Shown here one piece after another: positions 44,962-55,786 of a stretch of 64,000 bases of DNA. The stretch's first letter is position 1; the number at the start of each line of letters is the position of its first letter. This DNA is from Nigrospora sphaerica (Eukaryota; Ascomycota; Sordariomycetes; Amphisphaeriales; Apiosporaceae): NCBI GenBank assembly GCA_018287875.1, contig JAGVVL010000015.1:2294001-2358000 (forward strand). Direction: 5' to 3'. A program made the position numbers and the translations under genes. The notes under the pieces were generated by a model. The model ran no database searches, was not told where the DNA came from, and saw only the letters and a list, made by a program, of their open reading frames with translations.

Positions 44962-46920
44962 AGTGGATGTTGGTAGGCTGGTGGAAGACAACTCAAGGGA
45001 ACCTTAGTTGAGGCTTGATGGTAAGCTGTATTGGGGGGCTTGAGACCTGGGTGGATGAGGATGGTTGCATTCTGGCGCGAGACCAGCACGCGGGTGAACG
45101 CCTATATACGCGGCGCGCTTTGTGCCTTCTCACGGGTGACCAGCTGGCCACGGGAGAGCAAGCTGGCGACGTCCAACACGACAGCAGCGCCGGGCCGGAA
45201 TACCAAGGTCGATGGGGTGATGTTGAGAGCGGCCTCACGACACTGGTGGGCTGATCGGCCCTGGTTGACCTGGTTGTTGGCCCCTGTGTTGACAGCTTGG
45301 CACTGAAAAGTCATTCGGCTGGCGCCGAACGCCCTCTCTGCGAGCCTGGGCACCGCAGCCGGACCACGACGGCCTCAACCGGACTTTGCTCGACCCAACC
45401 CTACGGATCCGGGGTCTGGGGACGCCCCCCTGGCCTCCAGAACCGGGTTATTTTCGCTGCTACTGGCCCCGACGCTTCTTTTTCGTGCGCCTCGACACGC
45501 CCGCCTGCCTCCCATGCAAAGGATCAAGCGGATTCGACCGTGCCTGGGGAGAGGGGGAAAGATGACCCGGTGTGGATAGTGGCTCACGCGCAGGGCAGGC
45601 GCCGTCAAATGAGTGACGACGATTTCGGGTCTTCTCGCGCTCCCATAGGAAGGATTTTCTATGTCCTTCCCCCAAAGGAGCTTGTCAGCCACCGCCAGTC
45701 AGCCCATCATCAGCGACGGGCGAGAAATGGGAGCCTCGGGGCCCTCGATGGGCTCGGTCTCGGCCGCGCTGGCAAGGCCTGTTCGTACCATGCCAGGGCA
45801 GAGGTTCTTTCCGCCCATGGCGTGGGCATGTTGAGACCGCCGGGGGGTTTCCGTCGCTCGCGGAAACCACCGTTGCCTATACAAAGCGACTGTTGGAGTT
45901 TGTGACGAGCACCTGGCCGTGGACGTGCCTCACATGTCGGCTCTCGCCGGCAGGTTGCCTTGACGTTGCCATCGTCGTACCCCCACGTACCAATTGAAGC
46001 CATGGCCTTCTGACGTGGTCATATGTAGCCTATTTTGGATGCACCCCAACACCGAGGAGATATCTTGATCCCGTCCCTCAGTCAGACCTGCTTGCCATGG
46101 CCGGCTTCGGCGCGCTATGTTGCCCCGGAGTTAGCAACAGAGCTGTGGGCGGCAGTAGACGACTCGACGCTGTCGCGTTTCTTGCGTCCGCCGCCCCTGC
46201 GCTGACAACAAGGATCCTCCCAACTTCGAAATGCCTAGCTGGCGAAATGCCTGGCCGGCAAGGAAGGTTTGCATGGCGTGGATGGTTGTCGGGGTGTCGC
46301 GAATGTTGCATCCATGCATTGAGTACGGCTGAAGGACGATGCTTCCCAAGGTGAGGTACATATGATATAACCTTGATGGCGTCGACAGAGTCGGGGAAAC
46401 TCAAAACAACACGGGCGCTTGTGCTCTTGCGTACCTGAGGAAACCCAGCACACATCACAGCGCCAGAACGCCCTCGGCCAATAATCCAGCACATCTCGTC
46501 GCTCAAACTCATACTTTCTCCCCATGTTACACGCCATGTCACCCAACAGCGGTTGGCAGCCTGGATGGGGGTGACGGCGACGACGCGGGCTCCCCCTCTC
46601 CAGGTGCGTGCCGAGGTTGACGCCGCATCCGAGTTGCGGAGAACCCTGTCGCGGGCGCCCGCATGGCCTATGGCCCTCGCCGAGGCTTTCGGAATCCCCT
46701 CTTTCCCGGACGTTAGTGTGACCTCTGTAGGGTTCAGGCGTGAGCGACCCGGAAGCGTACGCTACTAAGTCTGCTATAAGCCATCCGGGACGGCCTCTAC
46801 TGGCGAGCCGGGCTGGGTTCTCCAGTGGCCACGCAGACCTGCGGGCAAACCCAAGCTCGCCATAGTGGTTTCTCCTCCGGCCTAGCTATCCACCACTGCC
46901 GTTTTCCGGTTGACCCCATC
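44962..46920. other. Intergenic region of about 2 kb
   Basis: Lies between two divergent starts (104-residue protein, minus; AtuA-family protein, plus). A weak open frame at 46078-46542 (minus) and some others were examined and not accepted. No repeats of note. Confidence 0.5.
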
Positions 46921-48984
46921 ATGGCTTCCCCGCGCCGCGCCATCCGCGTCGCCAACTGCAGCGGCGCCGCTGTGGACCCGGGCGACATCATGTACGCGCA
47001 GGCCGTCGCCGGGCCCATCGACGTCATTACGGGCGACTACCTGGCCGAGGCGAACCTGGCGCAGCACGCCGAGGCCTACGCCCGGGGCGAGCACCCGGGG
47101 TGGATGCCGACGGCGTGGGACGGCCTGCAGAAGTCGCTCGCCGTCGTCGCCGAGCGCGGCATCAAGGTCGTCATCAACGGCGGCGCGCTCAACCCGCGCG
47201 GCCTCGCCGAGAAGACGGCCGCCGAGGCGCGGCGGCTGGGCCTCGGCGACCGCCTGCGCGTCGCCTGGGTCGAGGGCGACGACCTGCTGCCCGAGGCCCG
47301 CGACGTCCTGCGGCCCGGCCCCGACGGCCGGCTCCCGCACCTCGACGCCGCCAACCCCGCCGTGCGCCTCGCCGCCGACGCCGGCCGCTTCCTCGACGAC
47401 CCGGACCGCAAGATCGTGGCCGCCAACGCCTACCTCGGCTGCCGCGCCATCCGGGCCGGCCTCGACGCCGGCGCCGACATCATCATCTGCGGGCGCGTGG
47501 CCGACGCGTCGCCCGTCATCGGCGCGGCGGCATGGTGGCACGGCTGGGCCGACGACGACTGGGACGCGCTGGCGGGCGCGCTCGTGGCCGGCCACCTCAT
47601 CGAGTGCAGCTTTTACGTGACGGGCGGCAATTACTCCGGCTTCGACGAGCACGGCCTCGACGAGCTGCTCGACCTCGGCAGCGGCATCGCCGAGATCGCC
47701 GCCGACGGCACCTGCGTCGTCACCAAGCACGAGGGCCTCGGCGGCCTCGTGACCGAGGAGACGGTCAAGTGCCAGCTGCTGTACGAGCTGCAGGGCAACA
47801 TCTACCTCCACAGCGACGTCAAGGCGGACCTGGCGCGCGTCGCCGTCGCCGCCGCCGGGCCCAACCGCGTGCGCGTCTGGGGCGCCACCGGCCGCCCACC
47901 GCCGCCCACGACGAAGCGTAAGCAACTCCCGGAGCTCTTTATTGCCTGCGCCGGCACGAGCCCCTCCCAGCGTGCTTCCGTCCTGCTTTGTTTCCGGCGT
48001 TCTCGCCCGAGGGTGTTCCGAACTCTGCTCCACGAACCCCCGTTTTAGGAAAATCACTGACTCTGGCTCATGGCAGTCGCCGTCTTCTACCATGGCGGCT
48101 TCCAGGCCGAGCACACGGTCAACGCGACGGGGTATGCGACGGCGCGCAAGTACGACCTGTTCGAGGCCCAGGTGCGTCGCCAGCTGCAGCACTGGCGCCT
48201 GGGGCCGCCCGCCGTCGAGGTGCTCGAGTTCCAGCGCGTCGGCGTGCCCGAGGCGAATCCGCGCCGCCAGCTGCGCGCCACCACGGCCCTGCGCCTCTTC
48301 GTCCAGGCCCCGCGCGCCGACACGGTGCGCCGCGTCGCCGCCGCCTGGCTGTACAATTTCATGCAGCACTTCCCGGGCCTGGCCGGCTCGCTCGACTGGC
48401 GGTTGCTGACCCCCCTGCCCTTCTTGGGCTACTTCCCCGCCCTCGTGCCCCAGGACCGCCTCCGCGAGGCCGTGATCTTCGTGGGCGAGGGCGGCGGCGG
48501 CGTCGGACGGCGCCTCGAGGTGGGGCCGCCGCGCGCGACGGAGCCGCTCGCGCCGCGCCTCGACTACGACCCGGCGGGGCCGACGGACCTCGCGGGCTTC
48601 GGGCCGACGCGGACGGTGCCGCTCGGCGACGTGCTGCTGGCGCGGTCGGGCGATAAGGGCGCCAACGTCAACGTCGGCTTCACGCCGCGCGCGCACCTGA
48701 ACCGCGACGAGACGTGGCAGTGGCTGCGCCGTGTCCTCACGCGGGACTGCCTCCGCCGCCTCGTGGGCGACGACTGGGACGACGAGGCCTTCCACGTCGA
48801 GCGCGTCGAGTTCCCCGCCCTCCGCGCCGTCCACTTCGTCGTCTACGGCGCCCTCGGCCGCGGCGTGAGCAGCTCCGCCCGCCTCGACTGCCTCGGCAAG
48901 GGCTTCGCTGAGTACCTGCGCGCCGTGCACTTCCCCGTGCCCGAGCGCTTCCTTGTGAGGAAATCGGGCTGTAGCCGGTTGTAA
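46921..48984 (+). CDS. AtuA/DUF1446-family acyclic terpene utilisation-like protein
   Basis: Exons 46921-47917 and 48077-48984 give 634 residues. The 159-nt intron (GTAAGC donor, TGGCAG acceptor) restores PPPPTTK-LAVFYHGGFQAEHT. The N-terminal domain (about 10-330) is the AtuA-like core: VANCSGAAVDPGDIM, DVITGDYLAEANLA, KVVINGGALNPRGLA, IIICGRVADASPVIGAA and CSFYVTGGNYSGF. The C-terminal domain holds VPLGDVLLARSGDKGANVNVG and terminal VHFPVPERFL. Bacterial AtuA is linked to citronellol/geraniol degradation; the biochemical role of fungal homologues is unclear and probably carbon catabolism. GC content, especially at third positions, is extreme even here, and leaves a 700-codon shadow frame on the other strand. 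No catabolic cluster is adjacent. Confidence 0.88.
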
Positions 48985-49473
48985 TCCAAATGCGCCGGGC
49001 GGGGGCCTGGGTGGACAGTCGCACAATGATATATACTTCCAAGCTGGCCACCCAGTTACCCAGATCGGTTAAAAGCCAGCCACAAGGGGCAGCTTGAATA
49101 CATGTAATGGCCTGACCAAAGTACCAATATGCATTGGGACAAGTACGTGTTTGCGCGTTGCGTGTAAAGTTGTAGAGTCCGCTCCAAAGCTGGGCGGCCA
49201 ACTTTATTAAAACAACTTGGGGGGCTTGGTCCACGAAAGCCAGGTTATGGCATTGCCTCTATCCTACTTTTCGTGCGCTACCTTGCTAAGACACCCCTTT
49301 TAATACACAGGTACACTAGAAATACACACTGGCGCTCTTAAAGCAGACAAAGTATACGCCGGTTCAATCTCGCTCGAGGTATCTCGAATTGCCTTAGGAA
49401 ATTATAGTTGGACATCGGGATGATACTCTCATTTACCAGTGCACACCGAAAGAAGTACCCAATTCAGTCTCGC
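48985..49473. other. Convergent intergenic region
   Basis: About 490 bp, relatively AT-rich, between the AtuA and Usa1-like 3' ends. It is likely to hold both 3' UTRs. Nothing else recognised. Confidence 0.6.
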
Positions 49474-49635
49474 TCAAATGGCAACAAGAGGTTCCTGAGG
49501 CGCATTTTGTGGCCTCGGGGCATCACCGTTGCCTGAAGAGGCCGCACCTGACGGGTCGCCGGAACTCGGGCTGGAGTTTGATCCCCCACCACCCGGTACT
49601 ACGTTGGCGTCTCCCGAAGCCTCTGCGTTCTCAGT

Positions 49636-49669
<34 letters not shown>

Positions 49670-52036
49670 CTTTCAGCCTCCGCAGCGGCAGCACTCGCAG
49701 CAGCGGCGTCTGCTTCGCGTGCCTCTTGTCGCGCCCTCTCCGCTCTCGCTTCGGCCTCCACATTCGCTATGTGTCTCTCGGCCACGCCCGGCGCAATACT
49801 AGCCAGGAACAAGATGCCAGCTCGCTCCAGTCGCCGGATCTGTGCAAGGAGCCAGTTGGCGTTCGCCCGTCGTCTCTCCTCGATTAATCGCGCGGCTGTG
49901 TCGGCAGGCTGTAGCATTCCGTCTTCGCCCGCAGCCTGGTCATGGTTGGGCTCCCCGGGGCGGCGCCGGGCGGGGTTATCAGCAGGAGGCATCAAGTTCT
50001 CGAGGTGTCGACGAACGGGTACTCGCACTTGCTCCGCCAAAGGATGAAGGAGTCCCGTATTGAAGAGAAACAGGGCGACCGCTATCGAGATGACGGTGAA
50101 CCACCGCGTCCAGCTCGAGGTTGGTGAAGTGAACCACCAGATAAACAGCATCAGCCTGAGCACCATCCAGATATGCGGCCAGATCTGGGCCAGGGCCACC
50201 GCCCGGACGTGGACATTCTGGTGGACAATGGGGTGTGGGTGATGCTGATGCACAGCCGCTTGCGGGGGTAGAGCCTGGGCTGGTGGTGCAGGTACGTGCG
50301 CTTCCTGCTGCTGCTGATTTCGTAGCTGAAGGGCGGCATTCTCAGCCGGCGTCGGCGCCCAGATGTTCCCAGTAGGCCTGGGAGGCATTTGGGGAAAGTA
50401 TGGTGCCAAGTTATAAGCAGGAATCTGGGGCAGAGGAAGCTGGCCCACAGGCCGGTTGCCAAAAGCCACGGCTGGCATAGGCGGGGTGTAGTAAGTGCCG
50501 AGACCCGCGTTCACCAAAAGTGCTCGTGGTCCCTCAGGCGAGGAAAGAATATAGACCTCGGGCGTCGAAGAGGCCGGCTGGAAGGGAGGATGACTGGTGG
50601 GCGGGTTGCTGGCGCGCCCTCCGGCTCTGGTAGGGTCTGGTGTACCAGCAGCACTGCCACTCCTCGACGGGATCAGGGGGGTGGTAACGCCCGGCGGAAT
50701 GGGCTGGTTCGATTGGCTGTTTGCCAGACTGGCCAAGGAGGAGGTGCTAGCATTTCTGCGCATGGCATCCGTCATGGCTCGGGTTGCCGCTTGGCCGGCA
50801 TCTGCCGTCCTCAGCATTTGCTGAACGTCGAAGGCGGACAGATTGCTGGGTTGCGAGCCCTGGGGAACGGAACGAGGATGCGACGCGCCCGGAGGTGGTC
50901 TCCAAATGTTCTGCACGTCGGCCACGGCGAAGGGGGATCCGGTTCGAGGGTTCCTCGGGAAGCCATGCGGCACGGTGATGGACTCGTTGACAGTGATGCG
51001 CCACTGCTGGCCGTTTGGGCCTACGCCCTCGCGGACGACGCTTCTGGTCCCGTCAGGCGGGAAGGGAGAAGCCGTCTGTGCCGGTGTGCTGCCGCTTGCC
51101 GGAGATCGGAGGTCGGGCGCCTGGGGGTTATCATGGGCCCCGTTTCTTCCAGCGTAAGCGCGCTCTCTTTGGTTCCGGTTGATAAGCTCCTGGAGGAGCT
51201 GCTGGTCCATGTTGGCAGCGTTGGCCGCATGGACGGCCGCCGCATGCGTCCCCATGTGGCCGTTCATGGTCGCGGCCCATTGGCGTTGGGCCTGGGCCTG
51301 GGTGGCAGCATGGGCTTGCGCGTGAGCCGCGGCGTGGGCTTGAGCCACGGCATGGTGATTTGCGACGGCTCGTGGGTTGTGTGAACCGAAGGGCATAGCA
51401 GGCGCGCCAGGAGCGCCCATGGCCGCCGGCGGTACCATGCCGAAGGGGGCATTCGGTGGAGGGATGGCGACGTGCATCAGGGGCTGCGCAGCGCCGGGAA
51501 ACAGATGCTGCGCATAGGCCATGGGAGCTTGTTGGGGCTGCCCTCCGCCCGCCGGAGCCTGGCCCAGGGCCGGCGGCTGCGGAGGGTGGACGGCAGCAGC
51601 AGGTGGTATAGGTTGGGTGCTTGTTGGTCGGACATCGGATAGATCGCGTAAGACAAGATGCAGTGTTTGCCGTTCTGCGGAGCGGAGCTGGAGAGCAGGT
51701 GGTACGTTAGCAATGTGCCAGGTGGTACCCTGCGCTGGCCGAACCGGGCGGACTCACGGCATCTTCTCCAAAGATCTCCAGCAAGCTCTGGTCATCGCGG
51801 GATAGTAGGCGGCCTCGGTGTATGAGGCGCTGGACCGCATCGGCGGGTTTCGAGTCGAGACTCTCACGGATCGTCTGCTTCAGGCGTTGGACCGTGGTGT
51901 CGGGAGGCAAATGGGCGAAGGCCAGTCCCTGGGGCACACCCAACGAGGGGGATACGATTTGTATAGTGAAGGTCGGCGGTTGCGCGGTCCCCGGCGCAGC
52001 AGCAGCGCCGTCGTCGGCTGGACTGGGCGAGGCCAT
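49474..52036 (-). CDS. Ubiquitin-like-domain ER membrane protein (Usa1/HERP-like)
   Basis: Minus-strand exons 52036-51758 and 51687-49474 give 830 residues. The 70-nt intron (GTGAGT, TCCAG) joins LLEIFGEDA to LRSAERQTLHLVLRDLSD, completing a ubiquitin-like fold at about residues 25-110. A long Pro/Ala/Gln/His-rich region follows, probably disordered. Near residues 590-640 two hydrophobic spans occur (IWPHIWMVLRLMLFIWWF and WFTVISIAVALFLFNTGLL), then a helical Ala/Glu-rich tail with a poly-Ala run (coding CAG/GCA repeat at about 49638-49667). UBL plus a paired membrane hairpin is the layout of HERP and yeast Usa1, the Hrd1 scaffold in ER-associated degradation. The orthology is inferred from architecture. 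ATG 52036 is used; an upstream in-frame GTG is not needed. Confidence 0.78.
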
Positions 52037-53490
52037 CGTGAAGGGAGCGTCGGCCACGTTGGATCAGGCAGTGGCGGCGGGGGTGTTTCGAAGACGTGGC
52101 TTGAACCTTAGGAATCACTGCAACTTAGGACGTTGGGCGGGAGTCGCGTGCGAGAGTGACATGGCAGGTGAATGAATGACGCGAGAGATGGGTCGGCGGG
52201 AAGGGCCGGTCGGGAAAGCAGCAGGGCAGTCAAAAATAGGATATCCGGAGCGCCGCCAAAGCTGCGCAATGCTGCTGAAAGCTGTTGGTTGTTTCGCAGC
52301 TGAGGGGGAAGGGGATGTAGATGAGGTAATGGAAGTGGTTGTTGTCCTCTCGCGGGATATCTGTCATCACAACCCGCCGAAGGGGTTGTTGGAGCACCTT
52401 TCGAAGGCACCTGCACCTGTCGGTACAAATATAGATGTAACGCCGCCCACCTGGGCTTGCTGCAATCAATACCCGTCGTACCTGTACTTCCCTGCACGGC
52501 AGCGGACGTGAGGCCCCGAACGTATCATCTCCCCCGGCCTTTTCCAGCTCCTCCGCTCGCTTTTAGCTCCACGTAGGCGCCTGTTTCTGGCCCGAAGCTT
52601 CCCGTCGCGACTTCCAGGCAAATGAATAAGTACCTGTCTGAATTGGTGTACGAAGTACATCTTGGTTATCTAGGTAATTGGGTATCTCTATGCGTACGAT
52701 AAGAGTACAGTTTAAGTGAGGTAGGCGACTGGGAGAACTTACCGATATACCCCCAAAAGAAGTATACATAGCATACATGGATGGCATACTGGAAGCATAC
52801 ATCATTCCTAGTTGGCTTACGGTTCCAGTACAAAGAGTGAATGAGACGGAAGAGATAGCCTGTTGCTGGGTAACACCGGTGCCGTACATCTCCACGAAAC
52901 CTAGTAGACCCTTGCTAGATGGATCGATGGCAGCGGCTCGTCAAGCCAGCGCGACGGATTGGGCTTGCTCATTATGGAGTTTTGCAACCGAGCTGGGGAT
53001 AACGTGCATAACACGGAGATACCTACAACATGTACTAAGTACTCCGTAAAGTACCTGGTAAGCAGCCTGTACTATCCAATTCCTGCTGTCTTATGTTTGT
53101 CTGCCTGCCCTGACCGCCCCAGTTGGGGCCGCTGGAAGAGGCAAGGCCATGCAATCCGGCGCAAAGCTGCGTCATGGTCTGCTGGAAAGCTGCATCGTTA
53201 GATCCGGCTGGTGCTACATCGGAGAACTATATTCTGTCGCCTAGATCAGACCTTGGACGGGACACAAGGGTGATTGCTTCTTCTGCAGACACGACATTTG
53301 CCAAGGTCCTCTCTTCCGACTCTCTTCATCAACCGCCAACGTCTCGCACACCCGTCGTTGGTATCGACGCCGCCGTTTGCAGCGTCTTCTGGCCCGGCCG
53401 AGACAGTGGCGCGGTTTGGGTCATGCAGTTGATATAGCTTTCCACTCCGAGTGTGTTCAAGCAAGCAAATCCCGCCGCAGCACCACCGCC
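52037..53490. other. Divergent intergenic region
   Basis: About 1.45 kb between the starts of the Usa1-like gene (minus) and PSD (plus). It has several short GTAC/TACCTA-type motifs (52640-52700, 53028-53060) as seen elsewhere in the window. No supportable gene. Confidence 0.5.
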
Positions 53491-55120
53491 ATGGCCAACC
53501 CACACGCGGCCTCCGTGCTGGCGCGCGCCGGCCCTCTGACCGCCCCAGTTCCCTCCATGCTGCGGTTGTCGCACGCCGGAGGGGCCCGGCGGTTTGCGCG
53601 CCAGTTCGCCTCGAGCCCCCGGGCGTCCTTCCGGCCGTCCCCGCCACGGCTCAAGGGCAAGGAGCGCTTTGGCTCCCGGCTCAGTTCGGCTCTGAAGAAC
53701 ACCAAGGTGCAGTGGTACCCCATCCCTGTGGGCCTGGGCGTGGGCTTCCTCGGCTTGGTGCAGTTCTACAAGACGCAAGCCCGCGAGAAGGAGCGGCGGG
53801 AGCAGGAGGAGGCAGGCGAGCCTGGGTCGCGCCCCAAGAAGCGCGAAAGGATACGACCCGAAGGACCATGGTAAGCATCGCTCCCTACCGCGGCTTTTCT
53901 CGCGTCACGAGCTGACCTTGTCCCCTAGGCAAGTTCAGGTCATGTCCACGCTGCCGCTCAAGGCGCTCTCCCGGCTATGGGGCCGGTTCAACGAGATGGA
54001 CATCCCGTACTACCTGCGGGTCCCCGGTTTCAAGCTTTACGCCTTCATCTTCGGCGTCAACCTGGGCGAGGTGGCCGAGCCCGATCTTCACACGTACCCC
54101 AACCTGGCTGCTTTCTTCTATCGCCAACTGAAGCCGGGCGCGCGCCCGCTCGATCCGGACCCTCACGCCCTCCTCTCGCCCTCGGACGGCCGCGTTCTGC
54201 AACTGGGCCGGATCGTGGGCGGCGACATAGAACAAGTGAAGGGCATGACCTACAGCGTGGATTCTCTGCTGGGGAAGCAGACACGGTCGCCGAGTATCGC
54301 GAGCACCAGTTCCGTGACGAGCGCGTCGAGCTCGGGAAGCGACGAGGCGCTTGTCAAGCAGGACGAGGAGTTTGCACGCGTCAACGGCATCTCGTATACG
54401 CTCCCGAACCTCTATGCGGGTCCGGACAAGGACAAAAAAGTCGGCGTCGAGGACCAGTCCACGGCGACTGATCCCCGTGACGTGTACCAGGTGAGCGCCG
54501 AGCTCGCGTTGGGGGAGAAGCCTTGGTACGACCTCCTGTCCCCGGACAAGAAGAATGCGCTATACTATGCCGTCATCTACCTGGCCCCGGGCGACTACCA
54601 CCGCTTCCACTCGCCGACGGACTGGGTGGTGGAGCGCCGGCGGCACTTTGCCGGAGAGCTCTACTCGGTGTCGCCCTACCTGCAGCGCACGCTGCCGGGT
54701 CTCTTCACGCTGAACGAACGAGTCGTCCTCCTGGGCCGCTGGCGCTGGGGCTTCTTCAGCTACGTGCCCGTCGGCGCCACCAACGTCGGGTCGATCAAGA
54801 TCAACTTTGACCGCGAACTGCGAACCAACTCGCTCACGACGGACACGGCCGCCGACCGCGCGGCCGAGGAAGCGACGGCGCGGGGTGAGCCGTACAGCGG
54901 CTTCTCCGAGGCCACTTACGAATCGGCCAGCCCGGTTCTCGGCGGGCATGCGCTCCGACGCGGAGTGGAAATGGGCGGCTTCCAGCTCGGAAGCACCATA
55001 GTGATGGTATTTGAGGCCCCTGCGGGCGAGACGCCCGACGCGAAGACGGGGTTCCGCTGGGCGGTCGAGAAGGGGCAAAAAGTCAAAATGGGCCAGGCGC
55101 TGGGCTATGTGGATGAGTAG
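53491..55120 (+). CDS. PSD1: Mitochondrial phosphatidylserine decarboxylase proenzyme
   Basis: Exons 53491-53870 and 53929-55120 give 523 residues. The 58-nt intron (GTAAGC, CCTAG) restores EGPW-QVQVMSTLPLKALSRLWG. The Arg-rich N-terminus is a matrix-targeting sequence, and a membrane span at about 74-93 (QWYPIPVGLGVGFLGLVQFY) anchors it in the inner membrane. Catalytic features are FFYRQLKPGARPLD, the SPSDGR motif, GDYHRFHSPTDW and the self-cleavage site LGST at residues 480-483. Cleavage before S482 makes the pyruvoyl prosthetic group and a small alpha chain of about 42 residues. The enzyme converts phosphatidylserine to phosphatidylethanolamine. A Ser-rich insert of about 75 residues (near 240-320) is longer than in yeast. 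Confidence 0.97.
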
Positions 55121-55786
55121 TCCTGTTTCCACCTCTGTACTATTGGAACATAGGTACAACTCGCAAGAAGCCATTGCCTCATGATGGATAGCACCTCCCC
55201 CCATTCCATTGCGGCTTGGTAGATCGCCCGCGTCTTCGTTAGCGGAGCGGCTCTTTTTCTCCGGGCCCCCCCGCCCCTGCCGACCTCGCCCAGCCAGCCA
55301 GCCAGCCAAACCGCACTCACGCATACGCAGATGCCGACCTCGCCAGCCGTGGCGTCGGCAGGCAACCCGGACACGTACATACGTGCCCTTCCCCCGGGTT
55401 TCGCTGGGCCGGCCCTCGCTAGATCGACGCCTAGATCGCTCGCCTCGACGGGCTCCAAGTGGAGCCGGCCGTTGTCCAGGCTCGCAAAGGCAAAAGAATT
55501 TTATTCGTGTAACGTAATCACGAGGCGGACTCGGACTCTGGGGAAGCCAGGCACAGTCGGCAGCAGCTGGGACCATCCGCTATCGCTGGGCGCCTCCACC
55601 CACACAGTCGGACGGCCATAAGTAGAGTACTAAAGAATTACATACACGCGAGTCAACTGACGTCCGCGGCCCTGCGTTGTTCGAAGATGCGGCGCCTGGT
55701 CAACTTGGCGATTCCATAAGGCACATTCTTGTCGGGTTCCGTCTTTTTTTCCTTCCTCTTCCGCCACCACGCACTCGCTCGTCGCC
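55121..55786. other. Intergenic: upstream region of asparaginase gene
   Basis: About 670 bp holding the PSD 3' UTR and the asparaginase promoter. Nothing coding was recognised. Confidence 0.6.

Noticed and set aside
45297..45905. Plus-strand open frame of about 200 codons
   Set aside because: Arg/Ser/Pro-rich with no motif; equally long frames on the other strand indicate composition, not coding.
46078..46542. Minus-strand open frame of 154 codons, and an overlapping one at 46235-46546
   Set aside because: Some segments look protein-like, but there is no family motif, codon bias is weak and no splice-joined extension was found. A decayed gene is possible.
46882..49026. Minus-strand open frame of about 714 codons opposite the AtuA-family gene
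   Set aside because: Very high third-position GC removes stop codons on the complementary strand. The Arg/Ala/Val composition has no domain, and it runs straight through the sense intron.
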